DNA of 33,972 bases, taken from NCBI GenBank assembly GCA_021848545.1, contig JAJZUL010000034.1, positions 1 to 33,972 on the forward strand, in the 5' to 3' direction. Position 1 is the first letter of the stretch. The number at the start of each line of letters is the position of its first letter. A model generated the notes under the pieces. That model did no database searches and was not told where the DNA came from. It worked only from the letters and a program-made list of their open reading frames with translations. This stretch comes from Pseudomonadota bacterium. GTDB lineage: Bacteria; Pseudomonadota; Alphaproteobacteria; Rhodospirillales; Magnetospirillaceae. Below are positions 17,890-24,671 of this stretch, in pieces. Both the position numbers and the translations under genes were made by a program.

Positions 17890-18850
17890 CCGGCGGCGGG
17901 AAGCCGGCGGGAACCACCAGATCGACCGTCTCGGTGGCGACGGTGATTTCGGCCGGCAGGCGGGCGACGATGTCGCCGTCGGCCTGGACCGGCGCGCCGC
18001 GCGGGCCGTTGACGACGATGGCGCGGGTCGAAACCATTTCCACCTCGGGCAGGCTCGATAATTTGCCGAAAGGCAGGGCCAGGCCGTAGCGCAGCGCCCC
18101 GCTCATGCCCTTTTTGGGCAGAATGCAGACTTCGAGGCGCGGCTCTTCCAGCTTGGCCGCCGGCGCCGCCACATAGGGGCCGCCGTAATACCGGCCCCGG
18201 CAGGCCACCGCCATCCGTCCCCGATAGATCTTGCCGTCGGCCCGGACCTCCAGGGCGGGAAAATCGTAGCCCAGCGCCTGGCGGACCCCTTCGACCACAT
18301 AGGCGAACTTGCCGGTCCGGCGCTTGAGGGTGACGTTGGCGTTGATGCCCTCCACCACCTTGGCGTCCAGCCCGATTCCGGCCATCAACACGAAGTGACG
18401 GCCGTTGGCGGTGCCCAGATGGACGGTGCGCCCGGTGCCGCTGGCGATGGTTTCGGCGATCTGGTCGGAATCGTCCACATCCAGCCCGATCTCGCAGGCC
18501 AGCACGTTGGCGGTGCCCAGCGGGATGATCGCCAGCATGGGCGTCCCCGGACCGCATCCGGCCATGCCGTTCACCACTTCGTTGATGGTGCCGTCGCCGC
18601 CGGCGGCGACGATCACGTCGCAGGGCGGCGTTTCCAGGGCCGCAAGCCGGGCGAATTCCTCGGCATCGCCGCGGCGCCCGGTTTCGCGGGTGCTCACCAC
18701 CAGACCTCGCGCCGCCAGCCGGTCGAGCACGTCCGTCAGCCGCTTGCGGCGATTGCGGCCGGCGGTGGGGTTGTAAATCACCACCACCCGCCGGGGAGGA
18801 GCCGGGAGCGCCGCGGGCGAAGAATCGGTATGGGACATTTCAGACACCAT
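17876..18850 (-). CDS. Diacylglycerol kinase family lipid kinase (YegS/BmrU type)
   Basis: These ATP-dependent kinases phosphorylate lipids such as diacylglycerol or phosphatidylglycerol. The N-terminal catalytic domain shows [17 protein letters not shown] (about 21-37), the nucleotide motif [14 protein letters not shown] (about 82-95) and [13 protein letters not shown] (about 110-122). The C-terminal beta-sandwich domain follows, ending at 324 residues. The start at 18850 has no clear ribosome site; a second in-frame ATG at 18838 is equally possible. It is convergent with the enoyl-CoA hydratase, overlapping it by 14 bases. It is divergent from the phosphoesterase/glycosyltransferase pair, which may also act on envelope lipids. 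Confidence 0.9.
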   Translation of the reverse strand: MVSEMSHTDSSPAALPAPPRRVVVIYNPTAGRNRRKRLTDVLDRLAARGLVVSTRETGRRGDAEEFARLAALETPPCDVIVAAGGDGTINEVVNGMAGCGPGTPMLAIIPLGTANVLACEIGLDVDDSDQIAETIASGTGRTVHLGTANGRHFVLMAGIGLDAKVVEGINANVTLKRRTGKFAYVVEGVRQALGYDFPALEVRADGKIYRGRMAVACRGRYYGGPYVAAPAAKLEEPRLEVCILPKKGMSGALRYGLALPFGKLSSLPEVEMVSTRAIVVNGPRGAPVQADGDIVARLPAEITVATETVDLVVPAGFPPPVSDS

Positions 18851-19038
18851 GACGGGGGGTAATACCCGGAATCATCAAAAAAAACAGAATGAAATAATTA
18901 TTACAGTGACTTTGCCAATTCATGAAATTTTTCCGATCTTTCACAATCTCTATGTACAAATGAACGCGCCGGCCCCTACAACTTGAGTCGCGCCGCCCCG
19001 ACTATTGGAGCCGCGGGGGTCATGACAGCGGATCGGCC

Positions 19039-19908
19039 ATGACGGCAGACAGGCATGGTGTACGCGCCTACCGTTCCATATGGATATCGGATATCCATTT
19101 GGGAACCCGGGGCTGTAAGGCCGATTATCTTCTCGATTTTCTCAAGCATACCGAATCCGATTATTTGTATCTGGTCGGCGATATCGTCGATGGCTGGCGC
19201 CTGAAGCGGTCCTGGTACTGGCCGCAGGCCCACAACGACGTGGTGCAGAAGCTGCTGCGCAAGGCGCGCAAGGGCACCAAGGTCCTGTTCATTCCCGGCA
19301 ATCACGACGAATTCGCCCGCGACTATACCGATCTGTCCTTCGGCGAGGTCGAGGTGGTCCATGACGCCATCCATGTCACCGCCCGGGGCCAGCGCCTGCT
19401 GGTGCTGCACGGCGACGCCTTCGACGGGGTGGTCAAATACGCCAAGTGGCTGGCTCATCTGGGCGACGGCGCCTACACCTTCGCGCTGTGGCTGAACCAT
19501 TGGCTCAACGCGGCGCGCCGCCGGATGGGTCTGTCCTACTGGTCGCTGTCGGCCTACCTGAAGCACAAGGTCAAGAACGCGGTTCAGTACATCGACAATT
19601 ACGAACAGACCATGGCCGAGGAAGCGCGCAAGCGCGGCGTCGACGGCGTGGTTTGCGGCCATATCCATCACGCTGAAAAACGCGATGTGGACGGAATCGT
19701 CTATTGCAACGACGGCGATTGGGTCGAGAGCTGCACGGCGTTGGTGGAGCACCACGACGGCACCCTCGAAATTCTGCACTGGCTGGAGACGGCCAGGCTG
19801 TCCTTCGCCGAATCCGCCCCCGCCAAGGAGAACGAATGCGCATACTCGTCGTCTCGGATGCTTGGTACCCTCAGGTCAATGGCGTCGTTCGGACGCTTGA
19901 TTCGCTGA
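19039..19908 (+). CDS. UDP-2,3-diacylglucosamine diphosphatase-like metallophosphoesterase
   Basis: This 289-residue calcineurin-fold enzyme has all five motifs intact: SDIHLG (about 17-22), GDIVDGW (about 47-53), GNHDE (about 87-91), LHGDAFDG (about 124-131) and GHIHH (about 208-212). The long insert with WLNAARRRMGLSYWS between the last two motifs fits the LpxH-like group (COG2908), which cleaves UDP-diacylglucosamine in lipid A synthesis or related nucleotide-lipid substrates. No membrane span is present. The stop lies 73 bases inside the next gene, so the last 24 residues (after AESAPAKENE) are encoded in the overlap. It is divergent from the lipid kinase across 188 AT-rich bases that must carry both promoters. 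Confidence 0.88.
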   Translation: MTADRHGVRAYRSIWISDIHLGTRGCKADYLLDFLKHTESDYLYLVGDIVDGWRLKRSWYWPQAHNDVVQKLLRKARKGTKVLFIPGNHDEFARDYTDLSFGEVEVVHDAIHVTARGQRLLVLHGDAFDGVVKYAKWLAHLGDGAYTFALWLNHWLNAARRRMGLSYWSLSAYLKHKVKNAVQYIDNYEQTMAEEARKRGVDGVVCGHIHHAEKRDVDGIVYCNDGDWVESCTALVEHHDGTLEILHWLETARLSFAESAPAKENECAYSSSRMLGTLRSMASFGRLIR

Positions 19909-20879
19909 GGGCCGAACTGGAGCGGGCCGGTCATCAGGTCGTTCTCGTCACTCCCGATCATTTCCGTACCGTCGCCTGTCCGTCCTATCCGGAAATCCGT
20001 CTGGCGGTGCGGCCGGGCCGTCAGGTGGCGCGGCTGATCGAGCAATCCCAGCCCTGCGCCATCCATATCGCCACCGAGGGGCCGCTGGGCTGGTCGGCCC
20101 GGCGCTTCTGTCTGCGCCGTCGTCTGCCCTTCACCACCGCCTATCACACCCGTTTTCCCGAATATATCCAGGCGCGCTGGCGGGTGCCGCTGCCCGTGTC
20201 CTATGCGGTGATGCGCCGCTTCCACGGCGCGTCGTCGCGGGTGATGGTGGCGACCCAGGGGATCGAGGACGAATTGTCCCGCCGCGGTTTCCGCAATATC
20301 GGCCGCTGGAGCCGGGGCGTGGACACCGAGCTGTTCCGCCCCCGGCCGGAGATGAAGGGCGACCGGGGGCCGTTCGCCGGCCTGCCCCGCCCGATCTTCC
20401 TGTATGTGGGCCGGGTGGCGGTGGAAAAGAATGTCGAGGCGTTTTTGTCCCTCGATCTGCCCGGAAGCAAGGTGGTGGTGGGGGATGGGCCGCAGATGGA
20501 GGATTTGCGCCGCCGCTTTCCGGCGACATTCTTCGCCGGCGCCAAAACCGGCGAGGATCTGGCCCGCCATTACGCGGGCGCCGACGTTTTCGTCTTCGCC
20601 AGCCGCACCGACACCTTCGGCCTGGTGTTGCTGGAAGCGTTGGCCTCGGGCCTGCCGGTGGCCGCGCTGCCGGTGCCCGGACCGTTGGACGTGTTGGGAG
20701 CAAATGGCGCGGCCGGCGTTCTGTCCGAGGATTTGCGGGCCGCGGCGCTGAAGGCGTTGACCATTCCTTCGGATGTGTGCCGGGATCACGCCCTGCGGTT
20801 TTCCTGGCAGGCCTCGGCCAACCAGTTCATCGACAATCTGTCGCCGTTCGAAAGCCGCCGCTGGCAGGCCGCGGCTTGA
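19836..20879 (+). CDS. Glycosyltransferase family 4 (GT-B) enzyme
   Basis: The 347-residue protein is a retaining GT-B glycosyltransferase that probably adds a sugar from a nucleotide donor to a membrane lipid. The acceptor-domain start RILVVSDAWYPQVNGVVRTL (residues 2-21), HIATEGPLGWSAR and FTTAYHTRFPEY are typical, as are the donor-domain LYVGRVAVEKN and the TDTFGLVLLEALASGLPV (EX7E-like) segment. The start ATG at 19836 has AAGGAG five bases upstream and lies inside the preceding gene, whose frame it overlaps by 73 bases. Pairing with an LpxH-like phosphoesterase is recurrent in alphaproteobacteria. The acceptor is not identifiable. Confidence 0.9.
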   Translation: MRILVVSDAWYPQVNGVVRTLDSLRAELERAGHQVVLVTPDHFRTVACPSYPEIRLAVRPGRQVARLIEQSQPCAIHIATEGPLGWSARRFCLRRRLPFTTAYHTRFPEYIQARWRVPLPVSYAVMRRFHGASSRVMVATQGIEDELSRRGFRNIGRWSRGVDTELFRPRPEMKGDRGPFAGLPRPIFLYVGRVAVEKNVEAFLSLDLPGSKVVVGDGPQMEDLRRRFPATFFAGAKTGEDLARHYAGADVFVFASRTDTFGLVLLEALASGLPVAALPVPGPLDVLGANGAAGVLSEDLRAAALKALTIPSDVCRDHALRFSWQASANQFIDNLSPFESRRWQAAA

Positions 20880-20885
20880 TGGGTG

Positions 20886-21686
20886 TTACAGCCTGACCGC
20901 CATCATCGCCATCACGCCCATTCCCAGGGCGATTCGCCACAGGGCGAAGGGGCCGTAGGTTCCGCGCCGCAGCCAGGCCATCATGCCGGCAATGGCCGCC
21001 AGGGCGGCCAGACCGGCGGTGACGGCGACCAACAGCAAATCGCCCGACAGCGCGATGTTCCCATGGCGGTCCAGGCGCCAAGCCGAAATCACCGAGGAGG
21101 CCAGGACCAGCGGCACGGCCAGCAGCACCGAGAACCGGGCGGCTTCGCCGCGTTCGTATCCCATCAGGCGCAGGGCGGTGATGACGATGCCGGTGCGCGA
21201 CACGCCGGGCATCAGGGCGGCCGCCTGAAGCGCGCCCAGAAAGATGGCGCCGCGATGGGTCAGATGGGTGACGCGGCGCACGGTGATGCCGAAATAATCG
21301 GCGGCGAGCAGCGCCAGGCCGAAGATGGCCATGGTCGCGGCGATCGCCATCGATCCCGCCGCGCGACCGGCCAGGATCAGGATCGGCGCGGCGATCACGG
21401 CCGCGGCGACGCTGCCTTCGAGCAGATGGAAAAACAGTCGGGCGCCGGGATCGGGGCGGCCCTTGGCCAATTTGCGCAGGCCCACGCCCATGGCGGCCAT
21501 GTCGCGCCAGAAATACAGGGCCAACGCCACCAGAACCCCGACGTTGGCGGCCAGATTGGTGGCGGCCATCTGATCGGGCGTGGCCTGCGGCGCGGGCAGC
21601 AGGGCGAGATGACCGGCGGCGCCCAGCGGCAGAACCTCGGTGACGCCCCGGATCGCGCCGATCGTCAATGCTTCGATTAAGGTCAC
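20886..21686 (-). CDS. UppP/BacA family undecaprenyl-diphosphatase, divergent active site
   Basis: UppP recycles undecaprenyl diphosphate to the monophosphate lipid carrier. The 266-residue protein has seven to eight hydrophobic segments and the family landmarks in altered form. The (E/Q)GxTEFLPxSSxGH segment reads RGVTEVLPLGAAGH (13-26), so the first acidic/amide residue is Arg and the serine pair is Gly-Ala. The second landmark reads PGVSRTGIVIT, close to normal. Glu17, His26 and the second-site Arg are kept. The start is the GTG at 21686, with AAGGGG upstream; the frame continues to 21839 without homology. It could be a paralogue with weak or changed activity. It ends six bases from the convergent glycosyltransferase. 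Confidence 0.85.
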   Translation of the reverse strand: MTLIEALTIGAIRGVTEVLPLGAAGHLALLPAPQATPDQMAATNLAANVGVLVALALYFWRDMAAMGVGLRKLAKGRPDPGARLFFHLLEGSVAAAVIAAPILILAGRAAGSMAIAATMAIFGLALLAADYFGITVRRVTHLTHRGAIFLGALQAAALMPGVSRTGIVITALRLMGYERGEAARFSVLLAVPLVLASSVISAWRLDRHGNIALSGDLLLVAVTAGLAALAAIAGMMAWLRRGTYGPFALWRIALGMGVMAMMAVRL

Positions 21687-21824
21687 GCTGCCCCTTCGCC
21701 CCCCTGGGCCTCTATATACCATCCCTGTGCGCCGATCCGAAAGACCGCGCATCGGCCTTTGACCGCGCCGGTCACGCCAGGGCTTTGAAATCGCCGTCGT
21801 CTTCGTTATGGTCTGGCGCCGGTG

Positions 21825-21900
21825 GGGCCTGTAGCTCAATGGTTAGAGCCGGCCGCTCATAACGGTCTGGTTGCAGGTTCGAGTCCTGCCGGGCCCACCA
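21825..21900 (+). tRNA. tRNA with anticodon CAT, probably tRNA-Ile2 (lysidine-modified)
   Basis: A full cloverleaf folds: acceptor GGGCCTG (21825-21831) with 21890-21896, D arm GCTC/GAGC, anticodon stem 21851-21855/21863-21867, T arm GCAGG/CCTGC, discriminator A and encoded CCA (21898-21900). The anticodon CAT is at 21858-21860. The short D loop, C4-G69 and C5-G68 pairs and A37-A38 agree with TilS identity elements of tRNA-Ile2 rather than elongator Met, so isoleucine (AUA) is favoured. Its 3' end is repeated at 24672-24689. Confidence 0.93.
21883..21900 (+). repeat. Left copy of the tRNA-end direct repeat (attL-like)
   Basis: This copy forms the 3' part of the T arm and acceptor stem and the CCA of the tRNA gene. 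It matches 24672-24689 in 17 of 18 positions. Confidence 0.6.
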
Positions 21901-22043
21901 TCCTCCCCTGAATCGGTTTGACCCATATCGCCCATCAGATCTTTGCGGCGGCGCTACGGTGTTGGTGCGGCCGGGAGCTGGTCGCTGGCGGGAGATGAGG
22001 GATGTAGGCGTGGCACTTTCCGGGTAGCGCGGGGGGCACACAT

Positions 22044-22068
22044 GCACCCATGCAGGTGCGCTTTTTTT
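22044..22068 (+). terminator. Short intrinsic terminator upstream of the XRE promoter
   Basis: GCACC (22044-22048) pairs with GGTGC (22055-22059) around a 6-base loop and is followed by GC and seven T (22062-22068). It would insulate the island operon from read-through out of the tRNA gene. The remainder of 21901-22043 holds nothing I recognise. Confidence 0.5.
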
Positions 22069-22073
22069 CGGAC

Positions 22074-22103
22074 TTGCGCGAAACAAGTTTCCTGAAATAT
22101 AGT
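22074..22103 (+). promoter_or_regulatory. Promoter of the XRE-ImmA operon with an internal operator-like palindrome
   Basis: TTGCGC (22074-22079) and TATAGT (22098-22103) are spaced 18 bases apart as -35 and -10. The spacer holds GAAAC-AA-GTTTC (22080-22091), an inverted repeat placed where repressors of the XRE type often bind. Autoregulation by the gene just downstream is the simplest reading. Confidence 0.5.
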
Positions 22104-22181
22104 CAACCCACAGCCGGGGATGGCTGGGCACACACGAGGGAGATCCGTCTCCCTCGTCTGGGTTGACCAGACGAGAGGAGG
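22102..22181 (+). promoter_or_regulatory. Structured leader with mutually exclusive hairpins ending at the ribosome site
   Basis: Hairpin A pairs 22135-22143 with 22148-22156 (9 bp, TCCG loop). Hairpin B pairs 22153-22161 with 22167-22175 (9 bp, 5-base loop) and ends directly at the AGGAGG ribosome site (22176-22181). A and B share 22153-22156, so they compete. A third pairing, GTCAACCCA (22102-22110) with TGGGTTGAC (22159-22167), excludes B and, with a small CAGCC/GGCTG hairpin (22111-22126) and A, would make a three-way junction. If transcription starts near 22110, this third pairing exists only in DNA or in longer transcripts. Confidence 0.55.
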
Positions 22182-22190
22182 ACCGCTGCA

Positions 22191-22571
22191 ATGAACAAGA
22201 TCGAACCAAGGGAGAAGTTGACGCCATTCGGCAAGCTAGTTCGCAAGCTGCGCATCGACCGCAGCTTGCTTCTCAAGGAGATGGCCAACGGAGTGGGAAT
22301 GTCGTCGGCTTGGCTGTCGGGCGTCGAGACTGGCCGCAAACCAATCCCAGCAGGGCTTGTCGAGAAGGTGGCGAACTTCTTTGACCTCGATAAGTCGGGA
22401 CGGGCTGAACTCGCCGAGGCCGCCGAGAACTCCCGCAGGGACCAATCCATCAAGAATGTCGCTGTAGACCGCCGTGACGTAGCTGCGGCGCTGGCCCGCC
22501 GATTTAACGAGCTTGACGAGGGCGATCTCGCCAAAATTCGAGAACTGCTGACCAAAAAGAGGAAGGGATGA
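22191..22571 (+). CDS. XRE family helix-turn-helix regulator
   Basis: The 126-residue protein has an HTH_3 domain at about residues 12-68: FGKLVRKLRIDRSLLLKEMANGVGMSSAWLSGVETGRKPIP, with the recognition helix around SSAWLSGVE. The C-terminal half is helical and charged and ends in KKRKG. AGGAGG lies nine bases before the ATG. The stop overlaps the following ATG by four bases (ATGA), so the pair is translated together. XRE proteins beside ImmA/IrrE peptidases act as repressors or antitoxins cleaved by the peptidase, as in ICEBs1 ImmR/ImmA. A RosmerTA-like toxin-antitoxin arrangement is also possible. It probably represses its own promoter. Confidence 0.9.
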   Translation: MNKIEPREKLTPFGKLVRKLRIDRSLLLKEMANGVGMSSAWLSGVETGRKPIPAGLVEKVANFFDLDKSGRAELAEAAENSRRDQSIKNVAVDRRDVAAALARRFNELDEGDLAKIRELLTKKRKG

Positions 22572-23107
22572 GCACACTGCTTGGCATAGTAGCGCCACCC
22601 ACCAGCCGGAAGCGGTTACGATGGGTGGCTGATAAACTGAGGAAACGTCTCAAATGGGATGAGGCATGGTTCCCCATTATGGAAGTAATTGAAACCGCGC
22701 TGGGGGACATTGCTCCGGGGTTCGTGTTCGATGTCCTTGACCGAGGTGAGATGGGCTTGAACCACGGGCTGACGTTGGTTCAGGAGCGCCGACTTATCCT
22801 TCGGGAAGACGTCTATGAGGGGGCCTGCAATGGCCAGCGCCGCGATAGGATGACGGCGGCACATGAACTCGGTCACGCCCTCCTTCATGCGGATGTCGCG
22901 CTGGCTCGCCGCATCGACAAGGAGGTGAAGACTTACGAAGACCCGGAGTGGCAGGCTAAGGCCTTTGCCGGCGAGCTTCTGATTTCCTCCCAGCATATCG
23001 GAGGTTGCCGAGATTATCGGCAGGCGGCCGAAACGTTCGGGGTTTCCGAGGACGCTGCCCGCCAGCAAATGCGGGTCTTCGAGAAGGAAGGGATCTTGTT
23101 GAAATAA
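22568..23107 (+). CDS. ImmA/IrrE family zinc metallopeptidase
   Basis: The 179-residue product has the gluzincin-like motif HELGHALLH (about 99-107), preceded by TAA and followed by the conserved PEWQAKAFAGELLI segment (about 126-139) that carries the third metal ligand in this family. The C-terminal part AETFGVSEDAARQQMRVF is the usual helix-turn-helix-like tail. In mobile elements such peptidases cleave the partner XRE repressor on DNA damage. In RosmerTA-type systems the peptidase-domain protein is the toxin. Here the ATGA overlap with the XRE gene makes a functional pair likely. A 12-bp hairpin begins one base after the stop codon. Confidence 0.92.
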   Translation: MSTLLGIVAPPTSRKRLRWVADKLRKRLKWDEAWFPIMEVIETALGDIAPGFVFDVLDRGEMGLNHGLTLVQERRLILREDVYEGACNGQRRDRMTAAHELGHALLHADVALARRIDKEVKTYEDPEWQAKAFAGELLISSQHIGGCRDYRQAAETFGVSEDAARQQMRVFEKEGILLK

Positions 23108-23145
23108 CGAAGGCGAACCAAGGTTGCCGCCAAGGTTCGCCTTCG
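23108..23145 (+). terminator. Perfect 12-bp hairpin right after the ImmA stop
   Basis: CGAAGGCGAACC (23108-23119) pairs with GGTTCGCCTTCG (23134-23145), with a 14-base loop. There is no T-run, so termination would be inefficient or Rho-assisted; mRNA 3'-end protection is an alternative. It is directly adjacent to TAA 23105-23107. Confidence 0.5.
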
Positions 23146-23161
23146 AGAGATCACGGTAAGA

Positions 23162-23221
23162 GCGCTTCCGTGGGTACGGAGCGCCCGTCGTGAAGGTCTG
23201 AGTGATGTTACCCAACATCAC
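23162..23221 (+). promoter_or_regulatory. Two further hairpins before the small-protein genes
   Basis: GCGCT-CCGT/ACGG-AGCGC (23162-23184, one bulged T) and GTGATGTT/AACATCAC (23202-23209 with 23214-23221, loop ACCC) follow the ImmA hairpin. The second is a perfect 8-bp palindrome with a 4-base centre and could be an operator or RNA hairpin. Base-pairing is seen; function is unknown. Confidence 0.4.
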
Positions 23222-23288
23222 ACTTAGTCCCTTACGTTGGGCATTTCAAGCCGAAACAGCGCTCGTGACAGGCAGGAGGAGGCTGCGG

Positions 23289-23426
23289 ATGACGCAGTTG
23301 ACGCTCTTTGCTGAGCCCGGCCGTCGTGGCCGCTGGATTTACCGCCCCTGGATCACAAGGGGTGGCCGGCGGATTTACGCTAGCCAGTTCGGCTTGAAGG
23401 CGTTCCGCTTCTGGATCGACGAGTAG
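23289..23426 (+). CDS. Very small basic protein, 45 residues
   Basis: The predicted product is rich in Arg and aromatics: it starts MTQLTLFAEPGRRGRWIYRP and ends FGLKAFRFWIDE. I chose ATG 23289 because AGGAGG sits about eight bases upstream (23274-23279). The frame remains open to 23202, but that extension runs through the palindrome at 23202-23221. Short proteins with a W-I-x-R-P-W-I...G-R-R-I-Y-A pattern occur near mobile regions, and this looks like a real, compact domain. No characterised family is recognised. It precedes another tiny gene by 79 bases. Confidence 0.6.
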   Translation: MTQLTLFAEPGRRGRWIYRPWITRGGRRIYASQFGLKAFRFWIDE

Positions 23427-23505
23427 GGTCGGTTCAGCGGTGGGCGGCCGGGTGGCGCTCGCGCCCGGCCGTGCCTTGATACATTTGCTACGAAAGGGAC
23501 TTCAT

Positions 23506-23679
23506 ATGGCTACCAATCCCCCCTATGGCGACAATCGCCGCATCGGCGCCGTCTGCAACCGCTCCCAGGTCTTCAACCCCACGACTGACAAGTGGGTGAA
23601 GCGCGATGCCGACACCGGCCAGTTCATGGCGGTGAAGAAGGACGGCACCCCGTTCAAGGGTGTGCGCAAGGAAAAGTAA
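23506..23679 (+). CDS. Small hypothetical protein, 57 residues
   Basis: The product begins MATNPPYGDNRRIGAV and ends GTPFKGVRKEK. It is soluble, basic and has the look of a compact beta domain (RSQVFNPTTDKWVKRD, then TGQFMAVKKDGTPFKG). Similar small proteins, with YGDxxRIGAV near the start and TGxFMxVK...FKGVRK at the end, are in my memory of proteobacterial mobile regions, but I cannot name a function. AAAGGGA precedes the ATG by five bases. The frame is open 22 codons further upstream without support. Confidence 0.7.
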   Translation: MATNPPYGDNRRIGAVCNRSQVFNPTTDKWVKRDADTGQFMAVKKDGTPFKGVRKEK

Positions 23680-23685
23680 TTCAGC

Positions 23686-23764
23686 CACTTCCCTCCGCCG
23701 CAGGTGGTTCCGTGTGTTCGTCTTCGAGGCTACCGCACTGGGCTGCTTCGGCGGAGGTGGAGTG
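23686..23764. repeat. Imperfect inverted repeat after the 57-residue gene
   Basis: CCTCCGCCG (23692-23700) pairs with CGGCGGAGG (23750-23758). An outer CACT (23686-23689) can pair with AGTG (23761-23764). The 49-base spacing makes this a weak structural claim. Confidence 0.3.
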
Positions 23765-23817
23765 TCGCCATGCGCTTGTCCATTGTAAGCAGCCCAAGAT
23801 ATCGGGGGCAGGTCACC

Positions 23818-24513
23818 ATGAAGCGTCGTTTGCCCATAAATTTTGGTCAGAATGAAGACCTGAACGATATTCGTTCGCTAATTTCCAATGGCGACATGGC
23901 GAAATTTGCCATAAAGGCCAATTTGGCTGGGATTGCCACATGCATAGCTTTTATCGTTGCCGCAACTCAGGCGATGATCCCTGCTGATTGTCAGGCGAAC
24001 TACAATGCAGCGCAGATCATCGGGATGGCGCGTTCATCGATAGCATTGTTCAGTGTTGGTCTTCTTGTGAGCGCATACCATATGGTCGCGACTGCGGTTT
24101 CTGCCGCGATCATGCCGTTTGGCGTGCTGCTGTACGATACATATCGGCTCTCAAAGCTAATGTTGAGGCGGCGCATCCCGTTTCATAGGGTTGAGTTGAT
24201 TGTTCGCCGAATGCTTGCCCCACTCAAGCGCCGTGCCGAAGAGGCGACGAGCCGCCCACTTACACGTTCGTCAATTGCACTCGACTACATATCAATGCGA
24301 ATGGGAAAGTTGAACGTTCGCGGCCTTGGTTTTTTTCTAGGGCTGGTGGGGACATTTTCATTCTTTTGGGGCGTATACGGACTAACGCCTATAGCATTTC
24401 ATGCGCTGTCTTGGGACGGCGCTCTCAGCATGCACCGACAGGCGTTCAACGTATGCGCAGCCCTTGGAGGCAAGGCGGCGAACTCCACTCCTATCAACCC
24501 ATTTTCCAAATAG
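23818..24513 (+). CDS. Integral membrane protein of unknown function
   Basis: The 231-residue product has a hydrophilic N-terminus (MKRRLPINFGQNEDLNDIRS) followed by hydrophobic segments near ANLAGIATCIAFIVAATQAM (about 34-53), SSIALFSVGLLVSAYHMVATAVSAAIMPFGVLL (about 74-106) and GLGFFLGLVGTFSFFWGVYG (about 179-198). That makes three to four membrane spans with a basic cytoplasmic loop between the second and third clusters. ATG 23818 is preceded by GGGGCAGG; an ATG 16 codons earlier (23770) is an alternative. Base composition and codon use are less GC-biased than in the flanking core genes. I do not recognise the family. As the last gene of the island it may be a toxin, immunity or envelope component, but nothing decides this. 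Confidence 0.75.
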   Translation: MKRRLPINFGQNEDLNDIRSLISNGDMAKFAIKANLAGIATCIAFIVAATQAMIPADCQANYNAAQIIGMARSSIALFSVGLLVSAYHMVATAVSAAIMPFGVLLYDTYRLSKLMLRRRIPFHRVELIVRRMLAPLKRRAEEATSRPLTRSSIALDYISMRMGKLNVRGLGFFLGLVGTFSFFWGVYGLTPIAFHALSWDGALSMHRQAFNVCAALGGKAANSTPINPFSK

Positions 24514-24584
24514 TGGTGAGGCATCCGCTGTATATGCCTGTGACAGCAGGTGCCTGCGGCTCGGGTGGAACTCAGACCGCTTGC

Positions 24585-24627
24585 CCGCTGTATCACATCG
24601 CTGTTACGCTTCGATGTGGTACAGCGG
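24585..24627. repeat. Long hairpin just inside the right island boundary
   Basis: Arms 24585-24600 and 24612-24627 pair over 16 bases with one T·G position, around an 11-base loop. It lies 45 bases before the attR-like repeat, where recombinase arm or core sites would be expected. It also lies between convergent genes, so a bidirectional transcription stop is possible, though no T-run follows. The rest of 24514-24774 holds no gene. Confidence 0.6.
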
Positions 24628-24671
24628 CTGAAACCCGCAGAAATCCTAGGGCGTAGTGTTCCGCGTGGGGC

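Noticed and set aside
21825-21900. Elongator tRNA-Met for the CAT anticodon
   Set aside because: C4-G69, C5-G68, the short D loop and A37-A38 fit tRNA-Ile2 better; not fully excluded without comparing all CAT tRNAs of the genome.
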